Positions 13,473 through 26,885 of a stretch of 64,000 nt of DNA are shown here, piece by piece (the first letter of the stretch is position 1; the number at the start of each line of letters is the position of its first letter). Location of the stretch: the NCBI GenBank assembly GCA_017354895.1, contig CP071494.1, positions 2,418,001 to 2,482,000 on the forward strand, read 5' to 3'. A model generated the notes under the pieces. It searched no databases, was not told the DNA's origin, and saw only the letters and a program-made list of their open reading frames with translations. Origin of the DNA: Podospora comata. Its lineage: Eukaryota; Ascomycota; Sordariomycetes; Sordariales; Podosporaceae. A program made the position numbers and the translations under genes.

Positions 13473-13986
13473 TGGGCGAGTCTATGTATGTGTTGGGTTT
13501 ATGTAGTTATGTACAGTACCAGCGAGGAGTTGGGGGCGAAAGAGTCGAAATATATACGGTTTTGGTCGGTGGATTTTTATCATTGCTGGTGGTGGTTTAG
13601 GGGACTTATATAACCAGCCCGACAGCTGTCACCAGTTGCCCCACCTGCCACCGAAGTAATACGCGGCCCCATTCCGTAACCCGTCATCCCGACGGCCGCT
13701 TTAGCGGTCAGCCTCCCCGCAGCGGGCTGGGGCTTGTGTCTCATCCCCTGAAATCGGAATCGTAATATGCGGCCTCGCCCAACCATAATAACTGAAGCTT
13801 ACATCAAGCTCGACGTCGCCAGAACGCCCAACACTGTAACCAACCAGTCTTCAGCGCCTTTTGCTTGGTTTTATTTTCAAGCTCCACGATGTCATGACCT
13901 GATGCTTTTTTTATGATCCCTTTTCTTTTCTTAACTTTGTAATCCCATCAGACGATTCATTGGCAGTGATCCAAAAGACCTTGGCA
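13473..13986. other. Intergenic: glucosidase I 3' end to recyclin-1 promoter
   Basis: 514 bp between two genes on the same strand. It holds the glucosidase I 3' UTR and the recyclin-1 promoter and leader. No further gene was seen. Confidence 0.55.
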
Positions 13987-16960
13987 ATGTCGAACATCAC
14001 CCCCCTCCGACGAGCGCCCACCACGGGCGGGGTTGGAACGGGGAAAATGACTGCCGCGACGACGACGACGGCGGGACAAAAATACCATCAGCACTCGACG
14101 AGTATATTGAAGACGCTGCAGGCGACGGAGATGTTGGACACGAAGCCTGTTTTGCCGGCTGGTACGCATCACCCCTCTTTCTAAACCCTCCCCCCCCCCT
14201 CCCCGGCCCTCAGGAACATAAACTGATGGATATATGCTTGTAGAAATCATCGCCACCATCCTCGACTACCTCCCCGTCCCGGACCTCCTCCGCTTCGCCC
14301 GAACGTCCCGCCGGTACAAGGAGATGGTCTACGACGACACACGCTGGGTGGCGCGGTTAAGGAGCATGGGTGTCTGGGACGAGGCGGAAGCGAGAAAAAG
14401 ATTCGAGGAGGCGGTGCAGAGGAGACGACAACAAACTATTAGCAGTGGGGTTGGGAGGGGGCAGCCGATACCACCCCCATCACCAACCGGAACAACAAAA
14501 AGAGAGAGTTTATTCTTTGATGCGGATTTAGAACAGGAGAGGAGACAGCACGAGTTGCTGCAGATACAGCTGCAGAAACAGCAGATTTCTGATTTGAGGG
14601 ATGGGTTTGAGACGATGAAAGTTTCTGGAGGAGGGTCGGGGGGGGAGCCGCCGAGGGATGTGGAGGGGTTGTTGCTGGTGGTGAAGAACGCGAGGAGTAT
14701 AAGGGGTCATGCGAGGCAGGAGTATGGGAGGATATACGGGGCGTTGGCGCCGTTTTATTTCGATTTGGTCAGGGCGAGGACGCATACGGATCCGTTGGTT
14801 TTCAAGGTTTTTAGGGATCCGGATCGGCAGGCGAGGATGCTGGCTAATTTGAGGAGTTTTGCGAGGAGTGACTGGGCGGATGGGGCGGAGGGGAGGAGGG
14901 AGAAGTTGGAGGGGATGACGGGGATTTTTGAGAGCGCGGTGCTGAGGGAGTTTGAGCAGGGGTATGAGTTTTGGGATGTGGATGGGAGGATGAAAAAGTA
15001 TGCGCATGTGTTGGAGGTGTTGAATCCGGGGAGTAGTGCGGGGGTAGAGCTGTTTATACAGAAGCATCCGATTTTTGCGGATAGGGAGGTGCTGGCGAAT
15101 GCGATGGATTGTGTGAATCAGGCCATGGCGGATAGTATCACGCTGGAGCCGTCGAGGAGGTTTTTTGAGGTGTTGGGGAGGAAGGTGAATGAGCAGGGTG
15201 AGATCATTGGGAGGATATTCCCGAGGCCGCAGAGGGTGTTTTGGGGATTTGTGGATAAGGTCAGGGAGGAGATTATGGTCGAGTATATCACGCCTTTGTT
15301 TGATGATGCGCATCAGAGGAGTATACCGAGTTATTTGAGGGCGGTGTCGGGGATTTTTGAGCAGACGATGTTGTTCTTGAGGACGCTGACGCCGCCGAAG
15401 GGAGGGGAGGTGGATCAGGAGGCGAAGGCGAAGGAGATAGCGTTGAGGATCTTTGAGCCGCATATTGATTTGTATTTTCAGGACGAAATCGATACGTTTA
15501 CGGCGCAGGCGGAGAGGGAGGTGGGGGAGTGGGAGAAGAAGTTGTCGGAGCAGGAGGCGAGTGCCGAGTCGTTTTATATGGGCAGCTTTGCGAACCGGCA
15601 GGCGGACAAGAAGGACTTCTTGACGTCGTTCAAGAAGGTGGTTATGATGCCTGTTACGGTATTGCCTACGAGTCTGGGGTTGCCCATAGGGTCGCCGTTT
15701 GCAAGTAGTAAACCTGCTGCGACGGCGGCTGCTAATGGTGGACCGTCGACTCCGAGTCGGGCAGGGTCTCCTGCGCCAGCGGGCACTCCTGGCGATCACG
15801 CCAGGAGTCCATTACCAGGCAAAGCATTTGCGGATGAATTGGCAGCCAAGGCGGCGCTGATGACGTCTCGGCTGGAGGGCATCAAATCCCTCTTCAGCAT
15901 CGAGGTAGCGCTCAGCCTGGTTCACGGAGCTAAAGCCAGCCTAGGTCGTGTCGCTGTCTTCATCCAGCTTGGAGGCCAAGTCGGCGGCGAGGCGCGAGAG
16001 ATGTGCGAAACCATCTTCGTCACGCTCCTCCGCATCCTCGGCAACGGCCACGTCAAGCCTGGTTTCGACAAGGCCGTCACCCATCTATCCCAATACAACC
16101 CCCGCGAGGTCAGCGAACACGAAAAGGGAGGCGTGGCCCCCTTGGTCACATTTATCGAGCTGGTCAACGTGGGCGACCTCATCTCCCAGATGATCGACGT
16201 CTTTTACGAGCAACAGCTCGCCCAGCCGAAAATTGCCGACAGAAACGACTTTTTAGATCCTGCGGGCATGGCAAAGAAAAAGTTTGAGCAAATGCTCGAC
16301 GAGAGCGTCGCCGCCGGCCTTAATAAGGGCATCGACGTGCTCATGGACGAGGTGGAATACATTTGCGCCACTACTCAGTCGCCGACGGACTATAACCCGG
16401 GGGGTATCTCTGCTCCTGATTCCATTCTGTCAGGGACGATCCCTGGGATGGAGAAGGCGCCTGCTCCAAAGCCACCGGCGGGGGCGATAGATATGGACAT
16501 CGGCCCTTCAAAAACAGCGCAGAGGATCAAGGATCTGGTAGCGTCGCACACCTCGATGTTGGTGGGCAGCACAGACAAGTCGATGCTTGATGTGTTCAAC
16601 GGCGAGGTTGGACTCCGGCTCTTTACGGCGGTGTGCAAGCATCTGAAGAGACAGCGGATCAGCACCGAGGGGGCGATCAAGCTGATTGCGGATATGAATC
16701 TCTACTTTGAGTACATCCGTACGCTCAAGAACAAGGACTTGCTCGCGTATTTCAAGGCGTTGAGGGAGCTGAGCCAGATTTATCTGATTGATGCGAAGCA
16801 TGCCAAGGAGATGGCGACGATTATTGCTGATGGGGACAGGTTTGGGGGGATCTTTAGGGCGGAGGAGGTGTATGAGTATGCGGAGAGGAGGGCGGATTGG
16901 TATCAGGTGAAGAGGGAGGTGGAGAGGGCCATGTATGGGTTGGAGTGTTGTGTTATGTAG
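13987..16960 (+). CDS. rcy1: Recyclin-1: F-box protein with Sec10-like region and CaaX box
   Basis: Exons 13987-14161 and 14244-16960 encode 963 aa. The 82-nt intron splits a Glu codon just before the F-box, so a start inside the second exon would lose its beginning. The F-box (about residues 58-100) has the EIIATILDYLPVPDLLRFARTSRRY signature. Residues from about 170 to the end resemble the exocyst Sec10/recyclin helical repeats. The protein ends in Cys-Cys-Val-Met, a CaaX farnesylation motif. Yeast Rcy1 likewise has an F-box and a CaaX box and acts in recycling from early endosomes to the Golgi and plasma membrane, including recycling of the SNARE Snc1. The same role is inferred here, on endosomal or Golgi membranes at sites of polarised growth. 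The start is the first ATG in the frame. Its 3' end faces the GMC gene. Confidence 0.9.
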
Positions 16961-17318
16961 ACAACTTGGGACATGGACATGAGAGGAAGAGATATAAGGG
17001 CAAGGAAGGGATGACGAGAAATACAAAAAACGGTTTTGATGGTTGAGCAAAAGCTCGTTTCGAGATGGTCCTGCCATTGCTATTTATCTACCTAGTTGTT
17101 TGTTCCAATGACCCGACTGCCGTAGAGGTGATACATAGTGTGGAGAAAAAAGGGAAAACCAAACGCTGGTATGTCGGCCGTATTTGGTGTTTCATATATA
17201 ATAATGGGTATCCAACTGAGATGGAAAAAGAGAAACACTGAAATCCCTTTCAGTCTGTTTATATAGAGAAGAACCCCCAAAAAAAAAAAAAAAAAAAAGA
17301 AACAAGAAAACACGCCCC
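16961..17318. other. Convergent 3' ends of recyclin-1 and the GMC fusion gene
   Basis: 358 bp shared as 3' UTR by the tail-to-tail genes. It contains an 18-A run (about 17279-17298), which is T-rich on the GMC gene strand. No gene was seen. Confidence 0.6.
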
Positions 17319-20300
17319 CTAATAATAAATCTCATTCCCGTGCACCATCGCCTTGAACTCATCATCCGGCTCCTCAAACCTGTATCCCTCCCCCCTCACC
17401 ACCCTGTCCACCTCCTCCCTCACAAACGGGTACACATCCCTCCACGCGTTCCTCCCCATCCACCCATCCAGATGCCCATACCCCGGCACAACCTTGCGCT
17501 TGTAATCCCCGTCCTCAAACTGGCTGCACAACACCTCGTACGTCCGCTCGGTAGCCTCGGGCGACAAGACAGCGTTGTCCCTCCCCACCCAGAGCATGAT
17601 CGGTATCCCTTTTAGTCGTTGGACATTCTCCCTCGTGTCCAGGGGTTCATACATTGGCGCATTGGTCATGACATGACCCTCGTAGCCCATCTTCATGAGC
17701 AAATTCAGCAACCGCATGTTCACCCCCCCGAAAAACCGGTCGATCTGCCGGTGTGTAGCCTCGTTGAGGTTGTGGTGGTTCCAGCACCGACCAAACACCA
17801 AAGAAGTTCGGTGGCAGGCGGCGTTGTTGCACATTTCTTTGCGGGATTGGGGGTATAACCTCAGGGCTTGGTTAAGGAGATACTGAGCCCATCCCTCGTC
17901 TTTGCTCGTCGAGCAGCTGAACCAAGAGCCGCAGAGGGCGTTGTATAACTTGTCAAGAGGCAAAGGACCGCCAGCCATGACTTTGGCCATGTTGGCGGGT
18001 CCCCAGATGGGGTTCATGAATACCTGTGAGCAGTTTATCCCCAAGATCCAGGAGGGGGGGATTGTCCCGTCTAGGAGGCCGGAGGAGAAGGCTACCGAGC
18101 CCATGCAGTGGGCGACGCAGTAGACTTTTTCCGGGGAGGCGAGTTTGGGGGTGAGGGTGGTGGTCTGGGATTTGCGGATGTATTCCAGGCAGGCGCGGAG
18201 GTCGAGGCGGGCGTCAAACGTTGTCCAGTTGTTGCCTGCGATCATGAGCTGGCCGATGCGGTGGACGGATACCCAGACGCGGTAGCCTGCTCGACGGAAG
18301 TAGTTGACTGCGTTGAAGGGGATGGTGGGGAGGGCAAAGATTTGGTGGTCGACGCTCGCGCCGGGGATCATGAAGAGGTCTTTTACCTGGTGGCCTTCTG
18401 GGACGTGGGTGGGCTCCCATTTGTGCATGCGGGTTGTTACGCCGTCCGAGGCGACGATGGCATAGGAGCTGTCGGGGTTGGTGTCGTTTGTGAAGCCGGT
18501 AAACGTTTGGGTTGGGTATTGGAGGGGGGTGAGAGGGGCGAGGAAGAGGGACATGGAGCGGCGGGTGAAGTAAGTCAGGAAACTGGCGGCGCTGACGGCT
18601 TTGCGAATGAAGCTGCTGCCGGTGGTGGTCATGGTGTTGATCTGGGAGAGGAAGTCGCTAGGTTGGATTTGCATGATGCCCTTTGCGATGGGGGCGCCTC
18701 TGCGCCAGGCGTCCTCGTCGTCGAGATCGCGGCACATGCCTGGGACGTGCTCGCTGATGGTCACGTAGAGGGTGCTGGTTGCCTTCCAGAACTGGATAGG
18801 GGCCAGGGCAACCGACGAGTCAACCACCTTGTAGCCGTGGAAGTGCAGCCTCCTGCCATCGACACCAGTCATGTCAAAGTCGTAGGTCAGGTTGCGAGTT
18901 CCCGGAGCTTTGGAGTTGAGGATGAACAGATTAAACTCTCCTCTCTGCACCATGAACGGGGACCCACGAATGGCCGGGCAGACAAAAGTGCCAGTCAGCA
19001 TCCCACGATGCTGCACATGGCTGATCATCTCCTTGGTGTTGAAAGACTGCACGCTGAGGAAGAACCTCGCGCTCTCACAGAGCGACTTACCAATGCGATG
19101 AGCAAGCTCATACGTCGCCCGGTTATCCTCGGTCATCTTGGTATCAGCATGAAGAAAGCCAGACATGACCTCGGTAAAGCCAATGCCGCTAGCCTTGACA
19201 ATCCGAGCCTTGTCCATGACCTTCTTTGCCGTCTGAATGCTGATCAGCTCTTCCTCAGCCTTCAACTGCTCCCGCCTCTGCTTGGGCCTGCACCGCTTGG
19301 GAGCATGCGCCGGCTCCCCGAGCAAGTTGAGAATGCCATTCTTCTCCTCGCTAATCTTGAGCTCCTTGGACTCGCAGTACGCCTCCACCGATCGTTCCGC
19401 CAAAGCAGCGATAGTGGCAAAAGGGTTGGCACCCAGCGCAGTCGGAATCACAGAGGCATCTGTAACGACAAACCCGTCATGGACTTCCGCTCCGTTTCCG
19501 CTAAAGAGCTGACCGACGTGGTTGGTAACACCAGTCCTCCCCGTATTGTCTCGAGCCATGCAGGCACCACTAAATTTGGGTCAGAAAAAAGAAGAAAACT
19601 TCCGTCGGTGCAACGTGGTACATTCGGAGGCAAAGACGAAAAAGAAACTTACCCAATGGGATGAACCGTGATCTGCTGGCCCATGATCCCGTAAAAGGGG
19701 CTGTGTACCAAGGTACCTCCAACATACTCTGTGGCCCGCTCCAAGATGTTGTTGAGCTTCTTGACGTGGTGGCTGCGAGCGACGCCGAGGAATTCTAGAA
19801 CGGGCTTGTCGTCCTTCAGCGACAGCATGGCCTGATTGCTGTCATGCGACATGACCAGATACACCTGCGTCCGTTCCGTAGCGCCATTCTTGAAGTAGGG
19901 TCCCAAAAGTCTAGAACCCCATCTCGCCAGAGCAGCCTGCGTCTTCTCGATGATAGTATCATCCCTCGGGTCCTTCTTTCCCGGCATGAAGTCCAACATG
20001 ACCTGGAAAAGATGCGACAGAGCATGGGGAATAGCCCCCTCCTCGATCACATACCCATCCAACGGATTCTCGTGTCCCTCCCGGTTATCAATCACACTCG
20101 TAATCGTTGGCCCGATGGGGTTATACGGCGACGGGACCGGCTTGCCCATCCCGTTGACGTGTCTGTCGGTGTTGTATCCAAACGCCAACATGTCGCCGTT
20201 CCCGCTCATGTTCTGTCCGACACTGTCACTCATGGAAAGGCCCATAGCCTTGCTCCTGAGTAGGATCTCGGTCGAAGCGATGGCGCCGGCACCGAGGAAG

Positions 20301-21782
20301 ACGGCCTTTTTCGCATGGACCCACATAAGGTCGTTGTGAAGATAGCCTTTGAAGAGCCCGCGGTTCCTGCCGTGCCAGGCGAAGAAGACGCGGTAGCCTT
20401 CTTTCTCGTCCTTTTGGATATACCGCACCTCGCACTCGCAGAACATTTCGGCGCCCCAGTTCCAGGCGTCGGCTAGGTAGGTGACGAGGGTGGTGGTTTT
20501 GGAGCCGTCGTTGACCCCCGTGGCGTCCTGGCCTGTGAGGCTGGATGGGGACATCTCAACGCCGCAGCTGTTGGGACCATTGCGGAAGCGTGTTGTCTGC
20601 CTGACCTTCTTGAACTTGTGACCCATGCCCAGGTTTTCGGCTTGTTCCTTGAAGACTTTGGTCTTGGGGAGTTCGGGCCACTCGCTGGGGTACTCGGTAG
20701 GTTCAAGGACCTGTTCCACCTTCTTGTAGTCTAAGCCATCACTGTCAGCACACACGTTTCCATCGTATCCTAGATGCAATGGGGGTTCTCACACTTATCC
20801 AAGCCCTTTGGGTTTTCCCTAATCTCCTTAGGCCAGGGCTTCATAGACAGCGTTTGCTTATCCGCCTCCATAAACACATTCGCATTGATCAGACTAGTGC
20901 CACCGAGACCTGTTCAACGTCAGCACAAAAGAAACCCCTAACGCGGACTTCATATCAAGACTCACCGTTACAAACAACCGCATTCTGTCCCTTCCCAAAA
21001 ATCATATGATACATGCCGGTAGGGTTCCCGCCCTCCACCAGCTTCCCCTTTAAAAACGCCGGCGCCAGCTGCCCCGAGTAGTGCAGCTCCTTGAACGCCT
21101 CCACCGCGCCGGTAGGATACTCCCCCGGCCACTTCTCCCTCCCCCTCTCAAGCACACAGACCGACTGCCCCGTCCTCGCCATGCGGGAGGCGGCAACACC
21201 ACCGCCATACCCAGATCCGATCACAACCACGTCGTACGATCCCCTCAGCAGCTCAAGCGGCTTGGAGATGCGAGGAAAAGCCTTGTCGTCTCTCCCGTCG
21301 GTGTACCCCCTGATCTTGGCCCGGGAGGTGCTGTGAGGGGAGGGGTCTTGCTGGTGGCCCTCGTAGGTTTCGATGGGGTGGGAGTCCTGGCGGGAGGGGG
21401 TTGTGGCTCTGGGAGGAGGGGCGGTTTCCTCGCTGATGAGGGTTTGGGTGCTAAAGACAGAGGCTGCTCGGGGGTTGGGGCTGGAGGAGGAGCTGGACAT
21501 GGCTGCTTCGGTTGAGGAAGAGGATTCCGAGTCGGCGGTTCGGACTCTTCTGTGTCGCAGGTTGGGCTCTGTCTCTGTCCGGTTCCTCACGCTGTCATGC
21601 GTCAAATCGGCTGGACTGTGGACGATGTGAAGATGGTCGATGGAGAGCTGACCTCTGGTGTCGGTGGTGCCAGGGCTATCGATGTGAAGGGCTGGGGTGA
21701 GAGGAGGTGTGTAGGGCCCGTTCGGTCCGTTGGGATGGGCTCCCAACATCTCCGAAGGGTTTTGTCTCTCGGATTTGTCCAT
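17319..21782 (-). CDS. GMC oxidoreductase (sterol-oxidase-like) fused to an alpha/beta hydrolase
   Basis: Four exons (21782-20966, 20909-20795, 20741-19653, 19569-17319) encode 1,423 aa; all three introns (56, 53 and 83 nt) join in frame. Residues 1-175 are Ser/Thr/Pro-rich and probably disordered. The FAD-binding Rossmann motif VVVIGSGYGGG starts near residue 185. The C-terminal GMC segment (GACMARD.., VVTDASVIPTALGANPFATIAALAER) lies near 675-730. This layout is closest to bacterial cholesterol-oxidase-like GMC enzymes. The last ~350 residues form an alpha/beta hydrolase: elbow A-H-C-M-G with Cys1162 as the likely nucleophile, an Asp in LWVGRDNAVLSP and a His in PGYGHLDGWMG, the dienelactone-hydrolase style triad. 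Oxidation followed by hydrolysis of a hydrophobic, perhaps sterol-like, substrate is inferred; the true substrate is unknown. The start at 21782 is the first ATG in the frame. Confidence 0.88.
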
Positions 21783-21942
21783 TGTGGTCGGTGAGCTGGC
21801 CTGCCCGGATACCAATACGGTCGTGTCCACTATCAGGGAAGTTGGCTGGGAAGGAAAAGCCAATCCGTGTCACACAAAGGAACAATAGTTCAAGTAAGAG
21901 AGTATGTTGGCTGTATGAGATGGGAACACAAGAAAAGGGGGC

Positions 21943-21970
21943 AGGTAGGTAGGTAGGTAGAGGTAGGTAG
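21943..21970. repeat. GTAG tetranucleotide repeats
   Basis: Runs of GTAG/GGTA tetranucleotides about 160-190 bp upstream of the GMC fusion start. On the gene strand this reads CTAC/TACC. Confidence 0.7.
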
Positions 21971-21978
21971 GGTGAGAA

Positions 21979-22040
21979 GAAGCAGGAAAGAAGCCTTGAG
22001 GATTTGAAGCAGGAAAGAAGCCTTGAGGATTTGAAGCAGG
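21979..22040. repeat. 27-bp tandem duplication
   Basis: A 27-bp unit beginning GAAGCAGGAAAGAAGCC is present at 21979-22005 and 22006-22032 with no differences, plus an 8-bp partial third copy. It lies about 200 bp upstream of the GMC fusion start. The identity of the copies implies a recent event. Confidence 0.85.
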
Positions 22041-24276
22041 CTGCGAGATCTTGATAAAGGTTCCCAGTTTCTGGGCGACTCGTCCGAGGGGGCTACCGGC
22101 ATGATAGAGGCGCGATCCCAGACTGGTGTGGCTTTGTCTGGGCCAAACATCTTCGATACCGTCGGTAGAAGGGCGCTAGATGTGTATTGAGCATACAATG
22201 TCACGCCATCCCTACCAGTTTGCAGACTGTATGCAGTCTCCATGTGGGGAATACCAAATTACAAGCCTCGGCCCCTACCCTTTGCTGACCCCAAGAATAA
22301 TCGGTCAGGGCGCAGCTCGTCAGCCCGAGTTCATTTGTTGGACTACTCCTGGGCTGGGCTGGGCTGAGTAAAATCTTCAACCATTGCTGACAGGAGGCTG
22401 TCATTGGCTGGCATCCTTCCACCCTACCAGGCGATGGAGGGTGGACAAGGGGTCCAGGGTAGGGTGGTCCACCGCGACGGGTGAACCAGACATGGGAGAC
22501 ACCTGGGAGCCATCTCCGAAAGAGGCATGTCAGTCTTGGAGTCGCGAATGGTGACCATCTTTCAAATGCTGCCTTGTGGCTGAGGAACAAGGCTCGCAAC
22601 GGCGACGATGTCATGTGGAAAGACGTCTTTTTTGGAGCGCCTCCCCCCCTTCTTTCCGTTCCCCTCCTCCACAAGCTGGAATCTATGACGGACGCAAAAG
22701 GATGTCGATAGGCTGTATGCAAACTCAGCCCATAAGATAGATGGTGTCTCAGACAGATCGACGAATCCCGACTGCACGGGCAATCTATCCGCAATCATTT
22801 AGGGGCTCTGACTGGCAGCTTGTAACAGAGATCACCGTAGCCATCCCTCATTTGCTGCCTTCGGGACGGCAGCGGAGGTAGAGCCCTTTTCGTGGTGGCC
22901 AGGGTTGATAGTGCTGATGCTGTGTTCATTGGACGGGAAACGAGCGGGTCGTGATAGGCTACAGCAAAAAGAAGTCGGCGATGTTGCAAGCCGTCGTAGC
23001 CGATTTACTCAGGAGCGCAACTCGCAGCTTTTCCATTTCATCATGTTGCAGTTTCTACTCGGATCTCGAGCAATCGTTATTTGTATCAGTACCTTTCATC
23101 TCAATGCCCTCCTTCAATGCTTTGCGAAGAGTTAGCGCTCTGATCACGACCAGATGTTTGATAACTCAATCCTTCCGATAAAGACAGGGGCGCTGTCAAA
23201 CCAAGACTTTACCCCTGGTCTCCTTAAAGGTCGGGGGGCCGGCCCGCTGTGCTCGGCAGTCGATGGTTTGCGTGTTGGAGATCGAGATGTCGCAATGCGA
23301 GCGAGGCCCAACAGTCTGGCCCTTGGGCTCACCGGACACTGTTTGGAAATACTGTATAAACTGCAGAGCCCGTCCGTATGGGCAACGGGCGACCGACGTC
23401 AGAAACGACGTCAACGAGCTGACGGCCTCAGGCCCCCAATCACCCCCCATGCAGTTTGATGCCTGATTGACACCCACACACACGGCCAAGGCAAAGCCAC
23501 AAGGCTGATAACTGATCGGTCCATCAATGACTCTTATCATGACTGGATCTTCATCCTGAGGATATCAGGAGGGCGTCGTCGTCGCATTGCCCGTATAATC
23601 AGGTGTAGTAGATAGACTGCTGTTCCTGATTCGCAAAACTCGTGTGACTCGACATATTTCGGGAATCTCAGCCTTTGAGCTGGGCGAGACGACGATTGGA
23701 TTCCGGTGAGAAGGTAACTGTTTCGAGGCCGTTGCACAGCCTTTCGGTGCCACCACGCTGTCCTGGGTATATTGACATCTGTCAGCCGATTGGCCAATTC
23801 GCCCAAATTAGTTCGGGCGGTTCTGTCTCCATCTCGACCACACGACAACGACGTGGAAAACTGCCCAACAGCGTTGCGAGGGTGCGGCGTCGAGGGGGTG
23901 GGTGGGCGGTCGGCGAGAGGTGTGGCTCTTTGTGTCGCTGTGGCTTTCAGTTCGGTGTTTTGGGTTCAACGTATTCTTCGCTTGCTTCGCTTGCGATGTC
24001 CTGGAAGAGTGTTGCACAACGTCAAGTCCACGACAGGTGTTATTCATGGAAATTTGTCACGAAAACGCCGATTGTCCCGACGTAACCTTCTTTGGAGAAA
24101 GACAGCTGGAGATATCGCTTGATATCGCTCCGGGCCTTTATCGCTGATATCCAGCAATCAGACCTTCTCTGATTGGCTTTTACGCTCTCTACCCCATGGG
24201 GAAGTTGATTCTGGAAAGGAGCCACGACTTGTCTCTTCCGAGGTCCCGGGTCAATTTGTGCTGGTCAGCTGCCCAT

Positions 24277-24306
24277 TTGATAACACTTGATAACACTTGA
24301 TAACAC
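24277..24306. repeat. Three perfect tandem copies of TTGATAACAC
   Basis: Three head-to-tail 10-bp copies, each holding a GATAA core, some 0.8 kb beyond the GDH stop. It could be a GATA-factor cluster or a simple repeat. Confidence 0.8.
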
Positions 24307-25118
24307 GCAAGGGGCATGGTGTCTCATTGATGGCGTGCTTTGCTTCTCAATTCACTTCATTCTGAACATCGACTTCACTTGCACTTTCTGTTCTTTTTAT
24401 TTTTTATATTTTTTATTGTGTTTATATTCTTTATATGCTTGGGGCATCCCCAACTCTATTCTACAGATTCCTTCCCTGCGCCATGCACGACACGCTATCC
24501 CTCCCAAATGCCGTCTATGCCCCTTGGTGTGAGAACCTTAAAAACCATAACAAAAACACAAACAGGTACACATACACACACACACACCATCATCCATGCC
24601 CAACTCCAACAAGCTTACAAGCTTATTCTGCCTCCCGCAGGAGCAGAACAGCAATGACGTTGTCGGTAAGGCCCGCTCGGCTCAATTCTCTCCCCGACTG
24701 TGCAGGAGGCACAGGCGTGGTTGTTACTCACCGAGCTGCCAATGGGAAGATGGGGGTGGAAGATGAAGATGAAGAAGATGAAAGTCGTAACCTCGTCCCG
24801 GCCATCCCGTCCGATCCCTTCAAACTCCATACCCAGCATCCAAGAACCCCCATGACGCCAATGGGTCCAGAAAACGCCCAATGAGAAAAATCAAAATCCC
24901 ACACCGATGGGCGTGCCGCAAAGAGCGGCGGCGTCATCATCGAGGTGGCGGCCACATCGCCATCCTGATGGGAATGGCTCGGCACTTGGTCACCCACATA
25001 CGGATGTGTGGTGGTGCCTCTGCAACCCTGGTTCTAGCCCGGGTAGCGTCGGATGCCGATCCAGCAACACATACAGCTACTCTGCCTTGGGCTGAACTGC
25101 AACCATTGGATCATCGCT

Positions 25119-26673
<1,555 letters not shown>

Positions 26674-26712
26674 TGTGACGAGTGTTGAATGGGTATCTAG
26701 GAGTATATGTTC

Positions 26713-26753
<41 letters not shown>

Positions 26754-26763
26754 GCTGTTGTTG
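26713..26763 (-). repeat. (CAA)n repeat in the probable 5' leader of NADP-GDH
   Basis: About 16 triplets read CAA on the gene strand with one CAG, beginning some 40 nt upstream of the GDH ATG, and probably transcribed as leader. CAA repeats are unstructured in RNA, which suits efficient ribosome scanning. That effect is inferred. Confidence 0.8.
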
Positions 26764-26876
26764 GAGTGCGGAATATGTCGAGGGTATCAACTGTTGAACT
26801 CGTACGCTGTCAAACGAAGAATGAATGGGAAGAGAAGAGGACAATCGAGCACAATGGGACGAAGGGAAGGGACGAG

Positions 26877-26885
26877 TATAATATA
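26877..26885 (-). promoter_or_regulatory. TATA-like element of NADP-GDH
   Basis: TATATTATA on the minus strand about 205 bp upstream of the GDH ATG. This would give a leader that includes the CAA repeat. Confidence 0.4.

Larger units (their letters stand above)
21783..25118. other. Gene-free stretch between the GMC fusion and NADP-GDH
   Basis: 3.3 kb with only short overlapping open frames and no family match I can recognise. It should include the GMC promoter (right of 21782) and the GDH 3' UTR (left of 25119). Small repeats inside are listed separately. Confidence 0.5.

Noticed and set aside
14528-15799. A 423-codon minus-strand frame inside recyclin-1, and a 356-codon one inside glucosidase I (11067-12137)
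   Set aside because: Both are Arg/Pro/Leu-rich reverse shadows of G-rich coding sequence.
18108-19664. A 518-codon plus-strand frame opposite the GMC fusion
   Set aside because: Antisense shadow of exon 4. No recognisable domain.
22201-24147. Short frames of 60-197 codons on both strands
   Set aside because: No motifs, many overlaps and no consistent splice structure.
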